The position numbers were made by a program, and so were the translations under genes. This document shows, piece by piece, positions 35,391 to 42,090 of a stretch of 63,145 nucleotides of DNA (positions within the stretch are counted from its first letter, which is position 1; each line of letters begins with the position of its first letter). The notes under the pieces were generated by a model. That model did not search any database. It was not told the DNA's origin and saw only the letters and a program-made list of their open reading frames with translations. Location of the stretch: NCBI GenBank assembly GCA_041650595.1, contig JBAZKW010000012.1, positions 1-63,145 of the forward strand, given 5' to 3'. The DNA is from CALFCX01 sp041650595. GTDB taxonomy: Bacteria > Margulisbacteria > WOR-1 > JAKLHX01.

Positions 35391-35420
35391 TGTAGGGGTC
35401 GATTGCAATCGACCCCTACA
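35391..35420. repeat. 30-bp perfect palindrome between nrdJ and the adenosyltransferase gene
   Basis: Exact arms 35391-35405 and 35406-35420, beginning TGTAGGGGTCGATTG. It is the same length and ends as the element at 18516-18545, with a compensatory change in both arms, which indicates selection for the palindrome or repeated transposition. Confidence 0.9.
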
Positions 35421-35436
35421 TTGATTTTGATCAACA

Positions 35437-35988
35437 ATGACAAACACATCCAACAAGATCCTCGCCTTCATCGGTGATGGCGAAGGAAAAACCTCCGCGG
35501 CAATTGGTCACGCTGTACGCGCGGCCGGACACGGCAAAAAGGTCGCCATTCTCCAATTCCTGAAAGGACAGGAACGCTGCGGCGAATATAAATACTTCAA
35601 AAAATGTAACGGCATAGAGATATACCTTGTAGGCGATCCATCATTCTTCATCGATCCGTCAAAAAAAGATATCCATATCAAAAAAGCAAAAGAAGGCCTT
35701 TCTCTCGCGAAGAAATTAATTTCATCAAAAGAATATTTCCTGATCGTCCTTGACGAGATCTTCGACGCCGCGGCGGCAGGATTGATATCCAACAATGATA
35801 TTGAAGGCCTGATAGATATTGTACGGGCGAGCGGCCGCTCGCCCCTCCCCGGCGGAAATAATTTGATCTTAACAGGGAGAATCCTGCCGCCGGAACTATC
35901 GCGCAAGATCGACCTTGTCACACAGATGAAAAAGATAAAACATTATTACGATCTGGGAGATAAAGGGATTGAGGGATTGGATTGGTGA
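35437..35988 (+). CDS. cobO: Cob(I)yrinic acid a,c-diamide adenosyltransferase
   Basis: 183 aa. A CobO/BtuR-type fold with the ATP loop FIGDGEGKTSAAIGHAVRA (P-loop variant GDGEGKTS), ILQFLKGQ, the acidic LIVLDEIFDAAAAGLI motif and NLILTGR, ending VTQMKKIKHYYDLGDKGIEGLDW-like. It attaches the adenosyl group to corrinoids, making the cofactor of the upstream class II ribonucleotide reductases. A 30-bp palindromic element (35820-35849) is inserted in frame and encodes RASGRSPLPGG before NLILTGR, where homologues have a short helix-loop. Confidence 0.92.
   Translation: MTNTSNKILAFIGDGEGKTSAAIGHAVRAAGHGKKVAILQFLKGQERCGEYKYFKKCNGIEIYLVGDPSFFIDPSKKDIHIKKAKEGLSLAKKLISSKEYFLIVLDEIFDAAAAGLISNNDIEGLIDIVRASGRSPLPGGNNLILTGRILPPELSRKIDLVTQMKKIKHYYDLGDKGIEGLDW
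35820..35849. repeat. 30-bp palindromic element inside the adenosyltransferase gene
   Basis: The core GGGCGAGCGGCCGCTCGCCC (35825-35844) is a perfect 20-bp palindrome flanked by TGTAC and CTCCC, decayed versions of the TGTAG/CTACA ends of the family. It is the second case of this repeat family inside a coding sequence in this window. Confidence 0.7.
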
Positions 35989-36010
35989 GGGATATGAATT
36001 TTCTGAGAAA

Positions 36011-36736
36011 TTACCAATGTCCGGCCAAAGAACCCTGGGCAATTGCTTCAAAGTGAGATTTGTCAACTCTAGTTATCTCTAGACTTGAATCCCATCCCCA
36101 CGCTCCAAACGCCCCCGGCACAAGTGAATGTCTATTAATATACGGAAAACAGACAACAATCGGACCTTCTTCTGGGAATGCCCCTAAACTGAGAAAGCGT
36201 AATGCGCATTTTAGAGATTGTTCATATCTCTTTGGAGTAATAAATCCGGCTTTAAAATCGATCTGGGATATGCCTGCAGAAATCATTGCCTTACAAATCC
36301 CCCCGCCTATGTGTATATCTCCAACCATGTCGTTTTCGAAATCAAAATTCAAGTCGCTAGCATCCCTCGTTGTGGCATTTAAATATATGTTGGACAGAAT
36401 GCCCATATCGTCCGGATTTTTCATGCTTTTCTCGGCGGAAAATATTTTTGGACTAAGAACCCATACAAGATCGTACGGCTTATCTAAAATCTTTCTGGGA
36501 ATGACCCCTTCTTGGCTAATCAGACGTTTTCTTACCAAAAAATCGTAGAACATAGAACCATCTACAAATTGTTTTAATTGCAATATATCTATTCTTGCTG
36601 GATACGCAATGGTTGTTGCTTGATTTACCAACCGATTTAACCCAGAAAGACATTGTGCGCCTCTCGCCAAAGCCATTGCTCTGCCAGCCAAAATCATTGT
36701 CCTGCGGACTGTTGTTATATTAGGTGATTGTTCCAT
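36011..36736 (-). CDS. Unrecognised protein of the sigma-28-like regulon
   Basis: 241 aa, no recognised family. It has no signal peptide or membrane helix. Notable parts are a basic Ala-rich N-terminal helix (TMILAGRAMALARGAQCL), a GDIHIGGGICKAMISAGISQIDF stretch, and an aromatic C-terminal region GAFGAWGWDSSLEITRVDKSHF. It sits alone, convergent with the adenosyltransferase gene. Its promoter (site D) has the -10 element 8 nt before the ATG, so the transcript should be leaderless. Confidence 0.6.
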   Translation of the reverse strand: MEQSPNITTVRRTMILAGRAMALARGAQCLSGLNRLVNQATTIAYPARIDILQLKQFVDGSMFYDFLVRKRLISQEGVIPRKILDKPYDLVWVLSPKIFSAEKSMKNPDDMGILSNIYLNATTRDASDLNFDFENDMVGDIHIGGGICKAMISAGISQIDFKAGFITPKRYEQSLKCALRFLSLGAFPEEGPIVVCFPYINRHSLVPGAFGAWGWDSSLEITRVDKSHFEAIAQGSLAGHW

Positions 36737-36744
36737 CTATATAT

Positions 36745-36771
36745 TTATCGTTGAATAATCGCGAGAATTTC
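36745..36771 (-). promoter_or_regulatory. Sigma-28-like promoter, site D
   Basis: Minus strand: GAAATTCT (36771-36764), 11-bp spacer, AACGATAA (36752-36745). The ATG at 36736 begins 9 bp further on. Confidence 0.55.
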
Positions 36772-36894
36772 ACCGGCCACGACACTTAATCTTCTCCTTT
36801 ATGCGCTTTGCTGTTTGACGAGCATCTCCGCTTCCTGCAGGGTGCAATAAATTTTTCGCCAAGGTCATATCCCGAACATGAATGTTCGGTTCCC

Positions 36895-37599
36895 TTAAGA
36901 TATCGGATAGGGAGCCGACCTTTTAAGGTCTGGCTCTTTAAAGAAATTCATGTATATCTTTTCCGCATTCTTTGAATACACTGTATTTATGCTCTTATGA
37001 TAAGCAACAAACCCTTCTTTTCTTGGATCATCCGCAAACCACTCCGCTAATTTCTCTTCGTCGACCTCAACATGGAATTGGAATCCGTAGGCATTGCCTA
37101 TCCTGAAAGCCTGATTTTTGACTTTGTCGCCTTCGGCCAGAAGCACCCCGTCTTTTGGCACATCAAAAGTGTCGCCGTGCCATTGGAACACATCCAGAAC
37201 TTCCGTATCCAGACCGGAAAATATATTGTCTTTTCTGCCTTCGTCCGTCAGCTTTATCTTGAACCATCCGATCTCTTCTTCAGCGGCTTTATATACTTTG
37301 GCTCCGGCGGCTTTTGCCAGAAGCTGTGCATCGAGACATACTCCAAAATACGGAATGTACTTTTTAAGCATCTCTTTTATAAAAGCGTCCTCTTTTTTCA
37401 AAAAAGGATGTTTTTCTTCCTCATAAACGTTCATTGGCCCGCCCAGACAAACAACGGAAGAAATCCCCGTCAGATCATCCGGAAGTTTGTCGCCGCGCCA
37501 AAGCTCAACGGTTTTGGATTCGATCTTATTTTTCTTAAGGTATTCCCCTATCGTCACGGGACCTTCGTTCTCTACGTGCTTGATAATGAGAGTTTTCAT
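36895..37599 (-). CDS. Class I glutamine amidotransferase (GMP synthase-like)
   Basis: 234 aa from the ATG at 37599. The frame stays open upstream but that part is the shadow of the overlapping membrane gene. It carries the class I triad: Cys in YFGVCLDAQLLAKAAG, and His/Glu in GFQFHVEVDEEKL, plus LGGPMNVYEEEKHPFL typical of stand-alone GMP-synthase-like amidotransferases. It would release ammonia from glutamine, or act as a related peptidase or hydrolase; the acceptor is unknown. Its start overlaps the upstream gene by 4 bp (ATGA), so it is the last gene of the cysteine/sulfur operon. Confidence 0.85.
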   Translation of the reverse strand: MKTLIIKHVENEGPVTIGEYLKKNKIESKTVELWRGDKLPDDLTGISSVVCLGGPMNVYEEEKHPFLKKEDAFIKEMLKKYIPYFGVCLDAQLLAKAAGAKVYKAAEEEIGWFKIKLTDEGRKDNIFSGLDTEVLDVFQWHGDTFDVPKDGVLLAEGDKVKNQAFRIGNAYGFQFHVEVDEEKLAEWFADDPRKEGFVAYHKSINTVYSKNAEKIYMNFFKEPDLKRSAPYPIS

Positions 37600-38072
37600 T
37601 TGTTTATTTTCCTGCTTATTTTCCCAATCGTCTCCTGCAACGTCCCCATCGGGCAAATAATGCACCAGGTCCTGGGCTTTATGGTAATACCAAGAATAAC
37701 TCCTAATGTGGTCGTTAAAATACACATCGACACAAATGCTGCGCCTATCACAAAGATATTGCCTCCGCTTCTTATGATCAGAGAGACTAAGTAGCCTATC
37801 AGCAGAACAAAGACCGTCCATCTGAACCATTTCTTCAAGAACAGTTTCGGAGTTGCTTTGTTTAAGCTGACATAGGGCATTGCTATCTGAAGAAAAGCTC
37901 CCCGCGGGCACAAATACCAGCACCAATATCTTTGTCTAAAATACGAAAGGATAGAAAAGAATATTATCATCCCCAAAACAAGATATCCCATAATCGGCCA
38001 AACAAGCCCTCCGATTAGGATCATCGGAAGGATCCAGACCATGATCAGCTGCGAGGTTTTTATGTTTTTCAT
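37596..38072 (-). CDS. NapH/NosR-like membrane protein with two Cys motifs
   Basis: 158 aa with four to five predicted membrane helices. Two short Cys motifs, YWCWYLCPRGAF and WCIICPMGTLQE, match the 4Fe-4S-binding membrane domain Fer4_5 (PF12801) of NapH/NosR/RdxA-type proteins. It probably carries electrons across or along the membrane to a redox partner not identified here. It lies between thiF and the amidotransferase gene, linked to the latter by ATGA overlap. Confidence 0.75.
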   Translation of the reverse strand: MKNIKTSQLIMVWILPMILIGGLVWPIMGYLVLGMIIFFSILSYFRQRYWCWYLCPRGAFLQIAMPYVSLNKATPKLFLKKWFRWTVFVLLIGYLVSLIIRSGGNIFVIGAAFVSMCILTTTLGVILGITIKPRTWCIICPMGTLQETIGKISRKINK

Positions 38073-38080
38073 GAAAGACC

Positions 38081-38689
38081 TTATTGCCCCAGGACTTGCT
38101 CCAGCGCCACGCCTGCCATCATCGCGGCACAGGCAATGACCCGAGGAGCAAGGGGGGGAAGTCCTTTTTCGATGTCGGCTTCTTCATCCCCGACAATATA
38201 GATGTTGTCCTTGATCTTGCGTACGGCTATCGGCTTTTTGTTAGAGATGCCGGCCATCCCGCTTCCCAAAATAAGAAGCTTGCCGGAATTACCGAAAGTT
38301 TCGATAAAAAGCTTCTTTGACTCCGCGCTGTCGAACGCCTCGAATATGATGTCCCTGTCTTTGAACTGTAAAGAAATGTTGCTCTCGTCTAAATACAGTT
38401 TTTTCGCCGCGATATTGATATCCGGATTGATCTTGATAAGTCTTGTTGTGGTGGCCTCAACCTTCGAAAGGCCGATCTCATCCAAATAAAAGTTTTGCCG
38501 GTTTAGGTTGCTCACCTCGACAGCATCATGATCAATGATCTCAAAATCCCTAAATCCAGAACGAACAAGAGCATTCGCAATGTTAGAGCCTAGACCCCCA
38601 CAGCCGGCAATGCCGATCTTTATTTTTTGGATCTTTTCGATTTGTTCTTTTGACAGATATTTTAGAAGCGCACCAGAAAAATTATTCAT
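38081..38689 (-). CDS. thiF: ThiF/HesA-family sulfur-carrier adenylyltransferase
   Basis: 202 aa. It has the ATP loop GIAGCGGLGSNIANALVRSG, then FEIIDHDAVEVSNLNRQNFY and DSAESKKLFIETF, as in short ThiF proteins. It adenylates the C-terminal glycine of a ThiS-type carrier, whose gene lies 3 bp upstream. The short form lacks a C-terminal zinc or rhodanese domain. Its role may be thiazole synthesis or, given cysK upstream, sulfur-carrier-dependent cysteine synthesis. Confidence 0.88.
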   Translation of the reverse strand: MNNFSGALLKYLSKEQIEKIQKIKIGIAGCGGLGSNIANALVRSGFRDFEIIDHDAVEVSNLNRQNFYLDEIGLSKVEATTTRLIKINPDINIAAKKLYLDESNISLQFKDRDIIFEAFDSAESKKLFIETFGNSGKLLILGSGMAGISNKKPIAVRKIKDNIYIVGDEEADIEKGLPPLAPRVIACAAMMAGVALEQVLGQ

Positions 38690-38692
38690 GCC

Positions 38693-38896
38693 CTATCCTC
38701 CGCCTACAAAGGTCACTATTTCAAGCTTATCCCCAGTTTTTAGCTCGGAAGATCTCCAGATTTTTTGGTCAATTATCTTGCCATTCAGCTCAACCGCCGA
38801 TTTTTCTTTCTTAACGGAGAGAGAATCGAGCAGCAGTTCAATATTTTTCACGCTATCCCCAAATTTTTTGTTTTCTCCGTTAATTATAAGGTCCAT
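38693..38896 (-). CDS. thiS: ThiS/MoaD-like sulfur carrier protein
   Basis: 67 aa from the ATG at 38896 (GGAA upstream, 4 bp after the cysK stop). A small beta-grasp protein: MDLIINGENKKF start, VELNGKII middle and the C-terminal EIVTFVGGG needed for thiocarboxylate formation. It is the partner of the downstream ThiF. In mycobacteria a similar carrier (CysO) donates sulfur to a CysK-like enzyme (CysM), and the cysK-thiS-thiF order here invites that comparison. Confidence 0.88.
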   Translation of the reverse strand: MDLIINGENKKFGDSVKNIELLLDSLSVKKEKSAVELNGKIIDQKIWRSSELKTGDKLEIVTFVGGG

Positions 38897-38900
38897 TTGT

Positions 38901-39827
38901 CTATTCCTTAAAAAGCCAGGTAGAAAGATATCTTTCTCCTGTATCCGGAAGTATAACGACAACATTCTTCCCGTTGTTCTCCGCCCTTTTTGCAACCTCA
39001 ACTGCCGCCCACAACGCCGCTCCGGAAGATATTCCGACCAGGATGCCTTCTTCTTTAGCAAGTCTTTTTGCCATGACACCGGCATCTTCGTCTTTGACCC
39101 TAATTATTTCGTCCAGCAAGCTCTTGTCCAATACTTTTGGAATAAATCCTGCTCCGATCCCTTGGATCTTATGAGGGCCCGGATTTCCTCCAGATATAAC
39201 CGGGGAAGAATCCGGCTCTACCGCTATGGCTTTAAATCCTTTTTTCTTTTTCTTTAACATTTCGGCTACCCCCGAAATTGTTCCGCCAGTACCTACCCCT
39301 GCGACCAAAATATCGACTTTCCCTCCGGTGTCCTCCCATATTTCTTTTGCTGTCACCTCTTTGTGGACTTTGGGGTTGGCGGGATTTTCAAATTGCTGGA
39401 GTATCACCGCGCCTGGAATGTCTTTAAGAAGCGAAATCGCCTTGTTGACGGCGCCGGTCATACCGTCCGCCCCAGGGGTTAGGACCACCTCCGCGCCGAA
39501 AATATACAAAAGCTGTCTTCTTTCTACGCTCATTGTCTCAGGCATGGTAAGGATCAATTTGTATCCTCTGGACGCGCAGATAAACGCAAGAGCTATCCCG
39601 GTATTTCCGCTTGTCGGCTCAATTATTGTGCCGTCCTTTTTCAAAAGTCCTTTGTTTTCAGCGTCTTCTATCATTGCAAGAGCGGTCCTGTCCTTTATGC
39701 TCGACAGCGGATTAAAAGATTCAACCTTTGCAATGATATTCGCGTAAAGTCCGCTGCCTATTTTTTTTAATCTTACCAAAGGGGTGCTGCCCACTGTTTT
39801 TGTTATGTCGTCATATATCTTTGTCAT
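38901..39827 (-). CDS. cysK: Cysteine synthase (O-acetylserine sulfhydrylase)
   Basis: 308 aa. PLP fold-type II enzyme: VGSTPLVRL start, the PLP lysine in PLSSIKDRTA, the substrate loop PTSGNTGIALAF, GVGTGGTISGV (phosphate loop) and GIGAGFIPKVLD. It makes cysteine from O-acetylserine and sulfide, or from a protein thiocarboxylate. It follows the Rrf2 regulator by 11 bp and precedes thiS by 4 bp, making a compact operon. Confidence 0.95.
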   Translation of the reverse strand: MTKIYDDITKTVGSTPLVRLKKIGSGLYANIIAKVESFNPLSSIKDRTALAMIEDAENKGLLKKDGTIIEPTSGNTGIALAFICASRGYKLILTMPETMSVERRQLLYIFGAEVVLTPGADGMTGAVNKAISLLKDIPGAVILQQFENPANPKVHKEVTAKEIWEDTGGKVDILVAGVGTGGTISGVAEMLKKKKKGFKAIAVEPDSSPVISGGNPGPHKIQGIGAGFIPKVLDKSLLDEIIRVKDEDAGVMAKRLAKEEGILVGISSGAALWAAVEVAKRAENNGKNVVVILPDTGERYLSTWLFKE

Positions 39828-39838
39828 ACTTTTTCCTC

Positions 39839-40249
39839 CTAAATAGTATAAGCAAACTTTTGAGAAATATTGTTTTGCGTCTCGGCAAGACTTGCCAATG
39901 TCACGGCCCGCATTCGATTCTCCATAGCGTGCGATATCTCCTCCCAGATAACATTAGCAGCACAATTATCTATTTGGTCCGATAAAGACATGGGGCCTTC
40001 CAAGCATTCGACGATATCATATAAAGTAAGTTCTTCTTTGGGCTTAGAAAGCAGATACCCTCCTTTTGCTCCTCTTACTGACCTCAAAAGTCCTGCATTT
40101 TTCAGCATCAAAGCCAATTGCCCTAAATATTTTTTGGAAAGTTCGAGCCTCTTTGAAATATGCCTTATGAGCACAGGCCCCTGACCACCGTTGATAGCAA
40201 TATCTAGCATAAGCCTTGTTCCATACCGGCCTTTTGTAGACATTTTCAT
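39839..40249 (-). CDS. Rrf2-family repressor, probably CymR-like
   Basis: 136 aa from the ATG at 40249, chosen for GGTGG 5 nt upstream and the family start MSTKGRYGTRLMLDIA. Winged-helix Rrf2 protein: ISKRLELSKKYLGQLALMLKNAGLLRSVRGAKGGYLLSKP. It has only one Cys in the sensor loop (DNCAANVIW), so it is not an Fe-S IscR-type protein. CymR, which controls cysteine genes with CysK as partner, is the best analogue given the adjacent cysK. A 20-bp inverted repeat over its own promoter supports autorepression. Confidence 0.82.
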   Translation of the reverse strand: MKMSTKGRYGTRLMLDIAINGGQGPVLIRHISKRLELSKKYLGQLALMLKNAGLLRSVRGAKGGYLLSKPKEELTLYDIVECLEGPMSLSDQIDNCAANVIWEEISHAMENRMRAVTLASLAETQNNISQKFAYTI

Positions 40250-40290
40250 ATACACCACCATTCCTATCGTTTTAGTAGTATTTAAGCACG

Positions 40291-40310
40291 GTTGACCAAT
40301 AGTTGTCAAC
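40291..40310. promoter_or_regulatory. Candidate Rrf2/CymR operator over the cysK-operon promoter
   Basis: GTTGAC (40291-40296), 8 bp, GTCAAC (40305-40310), a perfect 6-bp inverted repeat. The minus-strand -35 box TTGACA (40309-40304) lies inside it, followed 18 bp later by TTAAAT. It is placed to block transcription of the regulator and cysK. Confidence 0.55.
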
Positions 40311-40343
40311 AGGTTATCAGTCTTTCTGTGGATAACTATATTA

Positions 40344-40372
40344 TTGACATCTGATAATTACCACTCCATAAT
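40344..40372 (+). promoter_or_regulatory. Sigma-70 promoter of the flavodoxin gene
   Basis: TTGACA (40344-40349), 17-bp spacer, CATAAT (40367-40372), then 11 nt to the ATG at 40384 with no clear Shine-Dalgarno. It is divergent from the cysK operon. Confidence 0.65.
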
Positions 40373-40383
40373 ATTGCCTAGGG

Positions 40384-40881
40384 ATGAACGACACACCAAA
40401 AACTCTTGTGGTTTTTTACTCTTTTGAAGGCAATACCAGGCTGCTCGCCGAAGCTATAGCAGGGGAAATAAAAGCGGATATTCTAGAGCTAAAAGTAAAA
40501 GATGATATAAAATCCAAAGGATTTATGAAATACTTTTGGGGTGGCAAACAGGTATTTCAAAAAAAGTCCCCGGAGCTCATTCCTTTCGACAATGACCCGA
40601 ACGATTATGAGCTTATTTTTATAGGTACTCCTGTCTGGGCATTTACCTATGCTCCCGCTATTAGGACTTTATTCACTAAGATAAAATTGAAAGATAAAAA
40701 GATCGCATTATTCTGTTGTCATGAGGGTGGGCCGGCAAAAACCCTCGAAAATATGAAGAAAGAGCTCGAAGGTAACGACATAATAAGCGAAAATGACTTT
40801 ATAAATGTCCTTAAAAACCCTCAACAAAACTCCCTAAACGCCAAGCTTTGGGCCGGCAAGATCATCGAATCGTTTAAGTAA
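40384..40881 (+). CDS. Flavodoxin-like protein
   Basis: 165 aa. The FMN phosphate loop is VVFYSFEGNTRLLAEAIA (S-x-x-G-N-T), followed by FIGTPVWAFTYAPAIRTLFTK, the usual FMN isoalloxazine loop (TPVWA) of the flavodoxin/NADPH-FMN-reductase-like group. It is an electron carrier or quinone-reductase-like enzyme. It lies divergent from the cysteine operon, and its very short leader suggests nearly leaderless translation. Confidence 0.85.
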   Translation: MNDTPKTLVVFYSFEGNTRLLAEAIAGEIKADILELKVKDDIKSKGFMKYFWGGKQVFQKKSPELIPFDNDPNDYELIFIGTPVWAFTYAPAIRTLFTKIKLKDKKIALFCCHEGGPAKTLENMKKELEGNDIISENDFINVLKNPQQNSLNAKLWAGKIIESFK

Positions 40882-40884
40882 TAA

Positions 40885-40970
40885 GTCATTGCGAGGAGTC
40901 CTGAGCTTGTCGAAGGACGACGAAGCAATCTCCTTAGCCCTTGGGATTGCTTCGCTACGCTCGCAATGAC
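40885..40970. repeat. GTCATTGCGAG-type interspersed repeat
   Basis: About 86 bp starting GTCATTGCGAGGAGTCC and ending CTCGCAATGAC, with inner GACGAAGCAATC and GGGATTGCTTCG. It shares these modules with 11504-11617. It lies between the convergent flavodoxin and PPC-domain genes. Confidence 0.85.
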
Positions 40971-40977
40971 TCTGTCC

Positions 40978-41400
40978 CTACCACAGCGGCAGGCCGGTCT
41001 TTTCGTCTTTCCCGCGGACCAGTTCGGCTCCTGTCAGTTCTTGAATAAAGAATTCCGCCGCAAATATTTCTGTGCCAGGCATAAGATGCCCGCCAAATGC
41101 TTTGCCTTCCATATCCGCCAAGGTTATATGAGCATGTACCATTATTTCGCCGTCTTTTATTGAAATATTTCCCATACAAGAGGATATCTCAAGCTTTTTG
41201 TTCAGTTCCACGCACCCTGTATATTTTTTTTGTTCCTGGTCGTAATAGCCGAGTTTTGCCTTGCGCACGGCACCTATGAGATTAAAAGCTCCCAGTCTGA
41301 TACTCTGTTCCTTACAAAAGTCAGTCAAGGAAGCAAGAAGGTCATCCCCTGCCTCAAAGCGGCCGCTGAAAAAGCGTCCAGTCTTTGGTTCAATATGCAT
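40978..41400 (-). CDS. PPC/DUF296 domain protein
   Basis: 140 aa from the ATG at 41400. Plants-and-prokaryotes-conserved domain (DUF296, PF03479): FEAGDDLLASLTDFCKEQSI, FNLIGAVRKAKLGYYD, then HAHITLADMEGKAFGGHL with the His pair, and AAEFFIQELTG. Prokaryotic members are stand-alone trimers of uncertain, possibly DNA-related or metal-binding function. A TATAAT (41412-41407, minus strand) ends 6 nt before the ATG, so the transcript should be leaderless. Confidence 0.85.
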   Translation of the reverse strand: MHIEPKTGRFFSGRFEAGDDLLASLTDFCKEQSIRLGAFNLIGAVRKAKLGYYDQEQKKYTGCVELNKKLEISSCMGNISIKDGEIMVHAHITLADMEGKAFGGHLMPGTEIFAAEFFIQELTGAELVRGKDEKTGLPLW

Positions 41401-41406
41401 ATACAC

Positions 41407-41427
41407 ATTATATAATGATGTTATAAT
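41407..41427. promoter_or_regulatory. Back-to-back -10 boxes for two divergent leaderless genes
   Basis: TATAAT at 41412-41407 (minus) lies 6 nt before the ATG at 41400. TATAAT at 41422-41427 (plus) lies 9 nt before the ATG at 41437. The two genes are 36 bp apart, so each -35 region must lie in or near the other gene. Confidence 0.55.
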
Positions 41428-41436
41428 CTACTTCAA

Positions 41437-42090
41437 ATGGCTGAAAGAAATATCAAAGCCCGCGCGAATAAAATAATCTCGATCCTTTCAAAGACTTATC
41501 CCCGTGCAAGGATAGCTTTAGAGTATAAGACTGATTTTGAGCTTGTCGCAGCAACAATACTCTCCGCACAGTCGACCGATAAACAGGTGAACAAGATAAC
41601 CCCTGCCCTTTTCAAGCGTTTTAAAACAATAAATGACTTTGCACAGGCCGATATAAATGAACTCGAAACAATGGTCCATTCTACCGGCTTTTTCAGGAAT
41701 AAAGCAAAAAACATCAAAGCCGCGGCACAAGAGATATTAGAAAGGTTTGGGGGGAAAGTCCCTGATAATATGAACGACCTTATCACGCTTCCGGGAGTCG
41801 CAAGAAAGACCGCGAACGTTGTGCTGTTCAACGCTTTCGGTAAAAACGAGGGAATCGCGGTCGATACTCATGTGCGCAGGCTCTCTCAAAGGCTGGGCCT
41901 GACCAAAAATGACGACCCTAACAAGATAGAGATCGATCTCATGGCTATTTTCCCTAAAAAGCTGTGGGGAAAGATCACTTATTATCTTATAGAACATGGA
42001 AGAGTTGTCTGCGACGCAAAAAAGCCGAAATGTGGAATATGTCCGGTGGCAAAGCTGTGCCCGTCATGCAGGATTTATTTGAGTAAATAG
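41437..42090 (+). CDS. nth: Endonuclease III (DNA glycosylase/AP lyase)
   Basis: 217 aa. HhH-GPD DNA glycosylase: the SAQSTDKQVN region, the helix-hairpin-helix LPGVARKTANVVL with the catalytic Lys, VDTHVRRLSQRLGL with the catalytic Asp, and the C-terminal 4Fe-4S loop CDAKKPKCGICPVAKLCP. It removes oxidised pyrimidines. The 3' end overlaps that of the convergent gpmI by 27 bp. No Shine-Dalgarno; TATAAT 9 nt upstream. Confidence 0.96.
   Translation: MAERNIKARANKIISILSKTYPRARIALEYKTDFELVAATILSAQSTDKQVNKITPALFKRFKTINDFAQADINELETMVHSTGFFRNKAKNIKAAAQEILERFGGKVPDNMNDLITLPGVARKTANVVLFNAFGKNEGIAVDTHVRRLSQRLGLTKNDDPNKIEIDLMAIFPKKLWGKITYYLIEHGRVVCDAKKPKCGICPVAKLCPSCRIYLSK

Noticed and set aside
36770..36868. 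Minus-strand open frame of 32 codons (starts MTLAKNLLHP, ends KIKCRGR)
   Set aside because: It has no ribosome-binding site, its stop lies in the -35 of site D and no family is recognised. It could be a remnant but is not supported.
36872..36889. Palindrome CCGAACATGAATGTTCGG as a LexA/SOS box
   Set aside because: The spacing differs from the CGAAC-N4-GTTCG box, and it sits downstream of the amidotransferase stop rather than upstream of a DNA-repair gene. It is more likely a transcript-end hairpin.
36895..37926. A single 343-aa frame covering the amidotransferase and upstream DNA
   Set aside because: The part above 37599 overlaps the membrane Fe-S protein in another frame and shows no homology. 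The amidotransferase has its own ATG with ATGA coupling.
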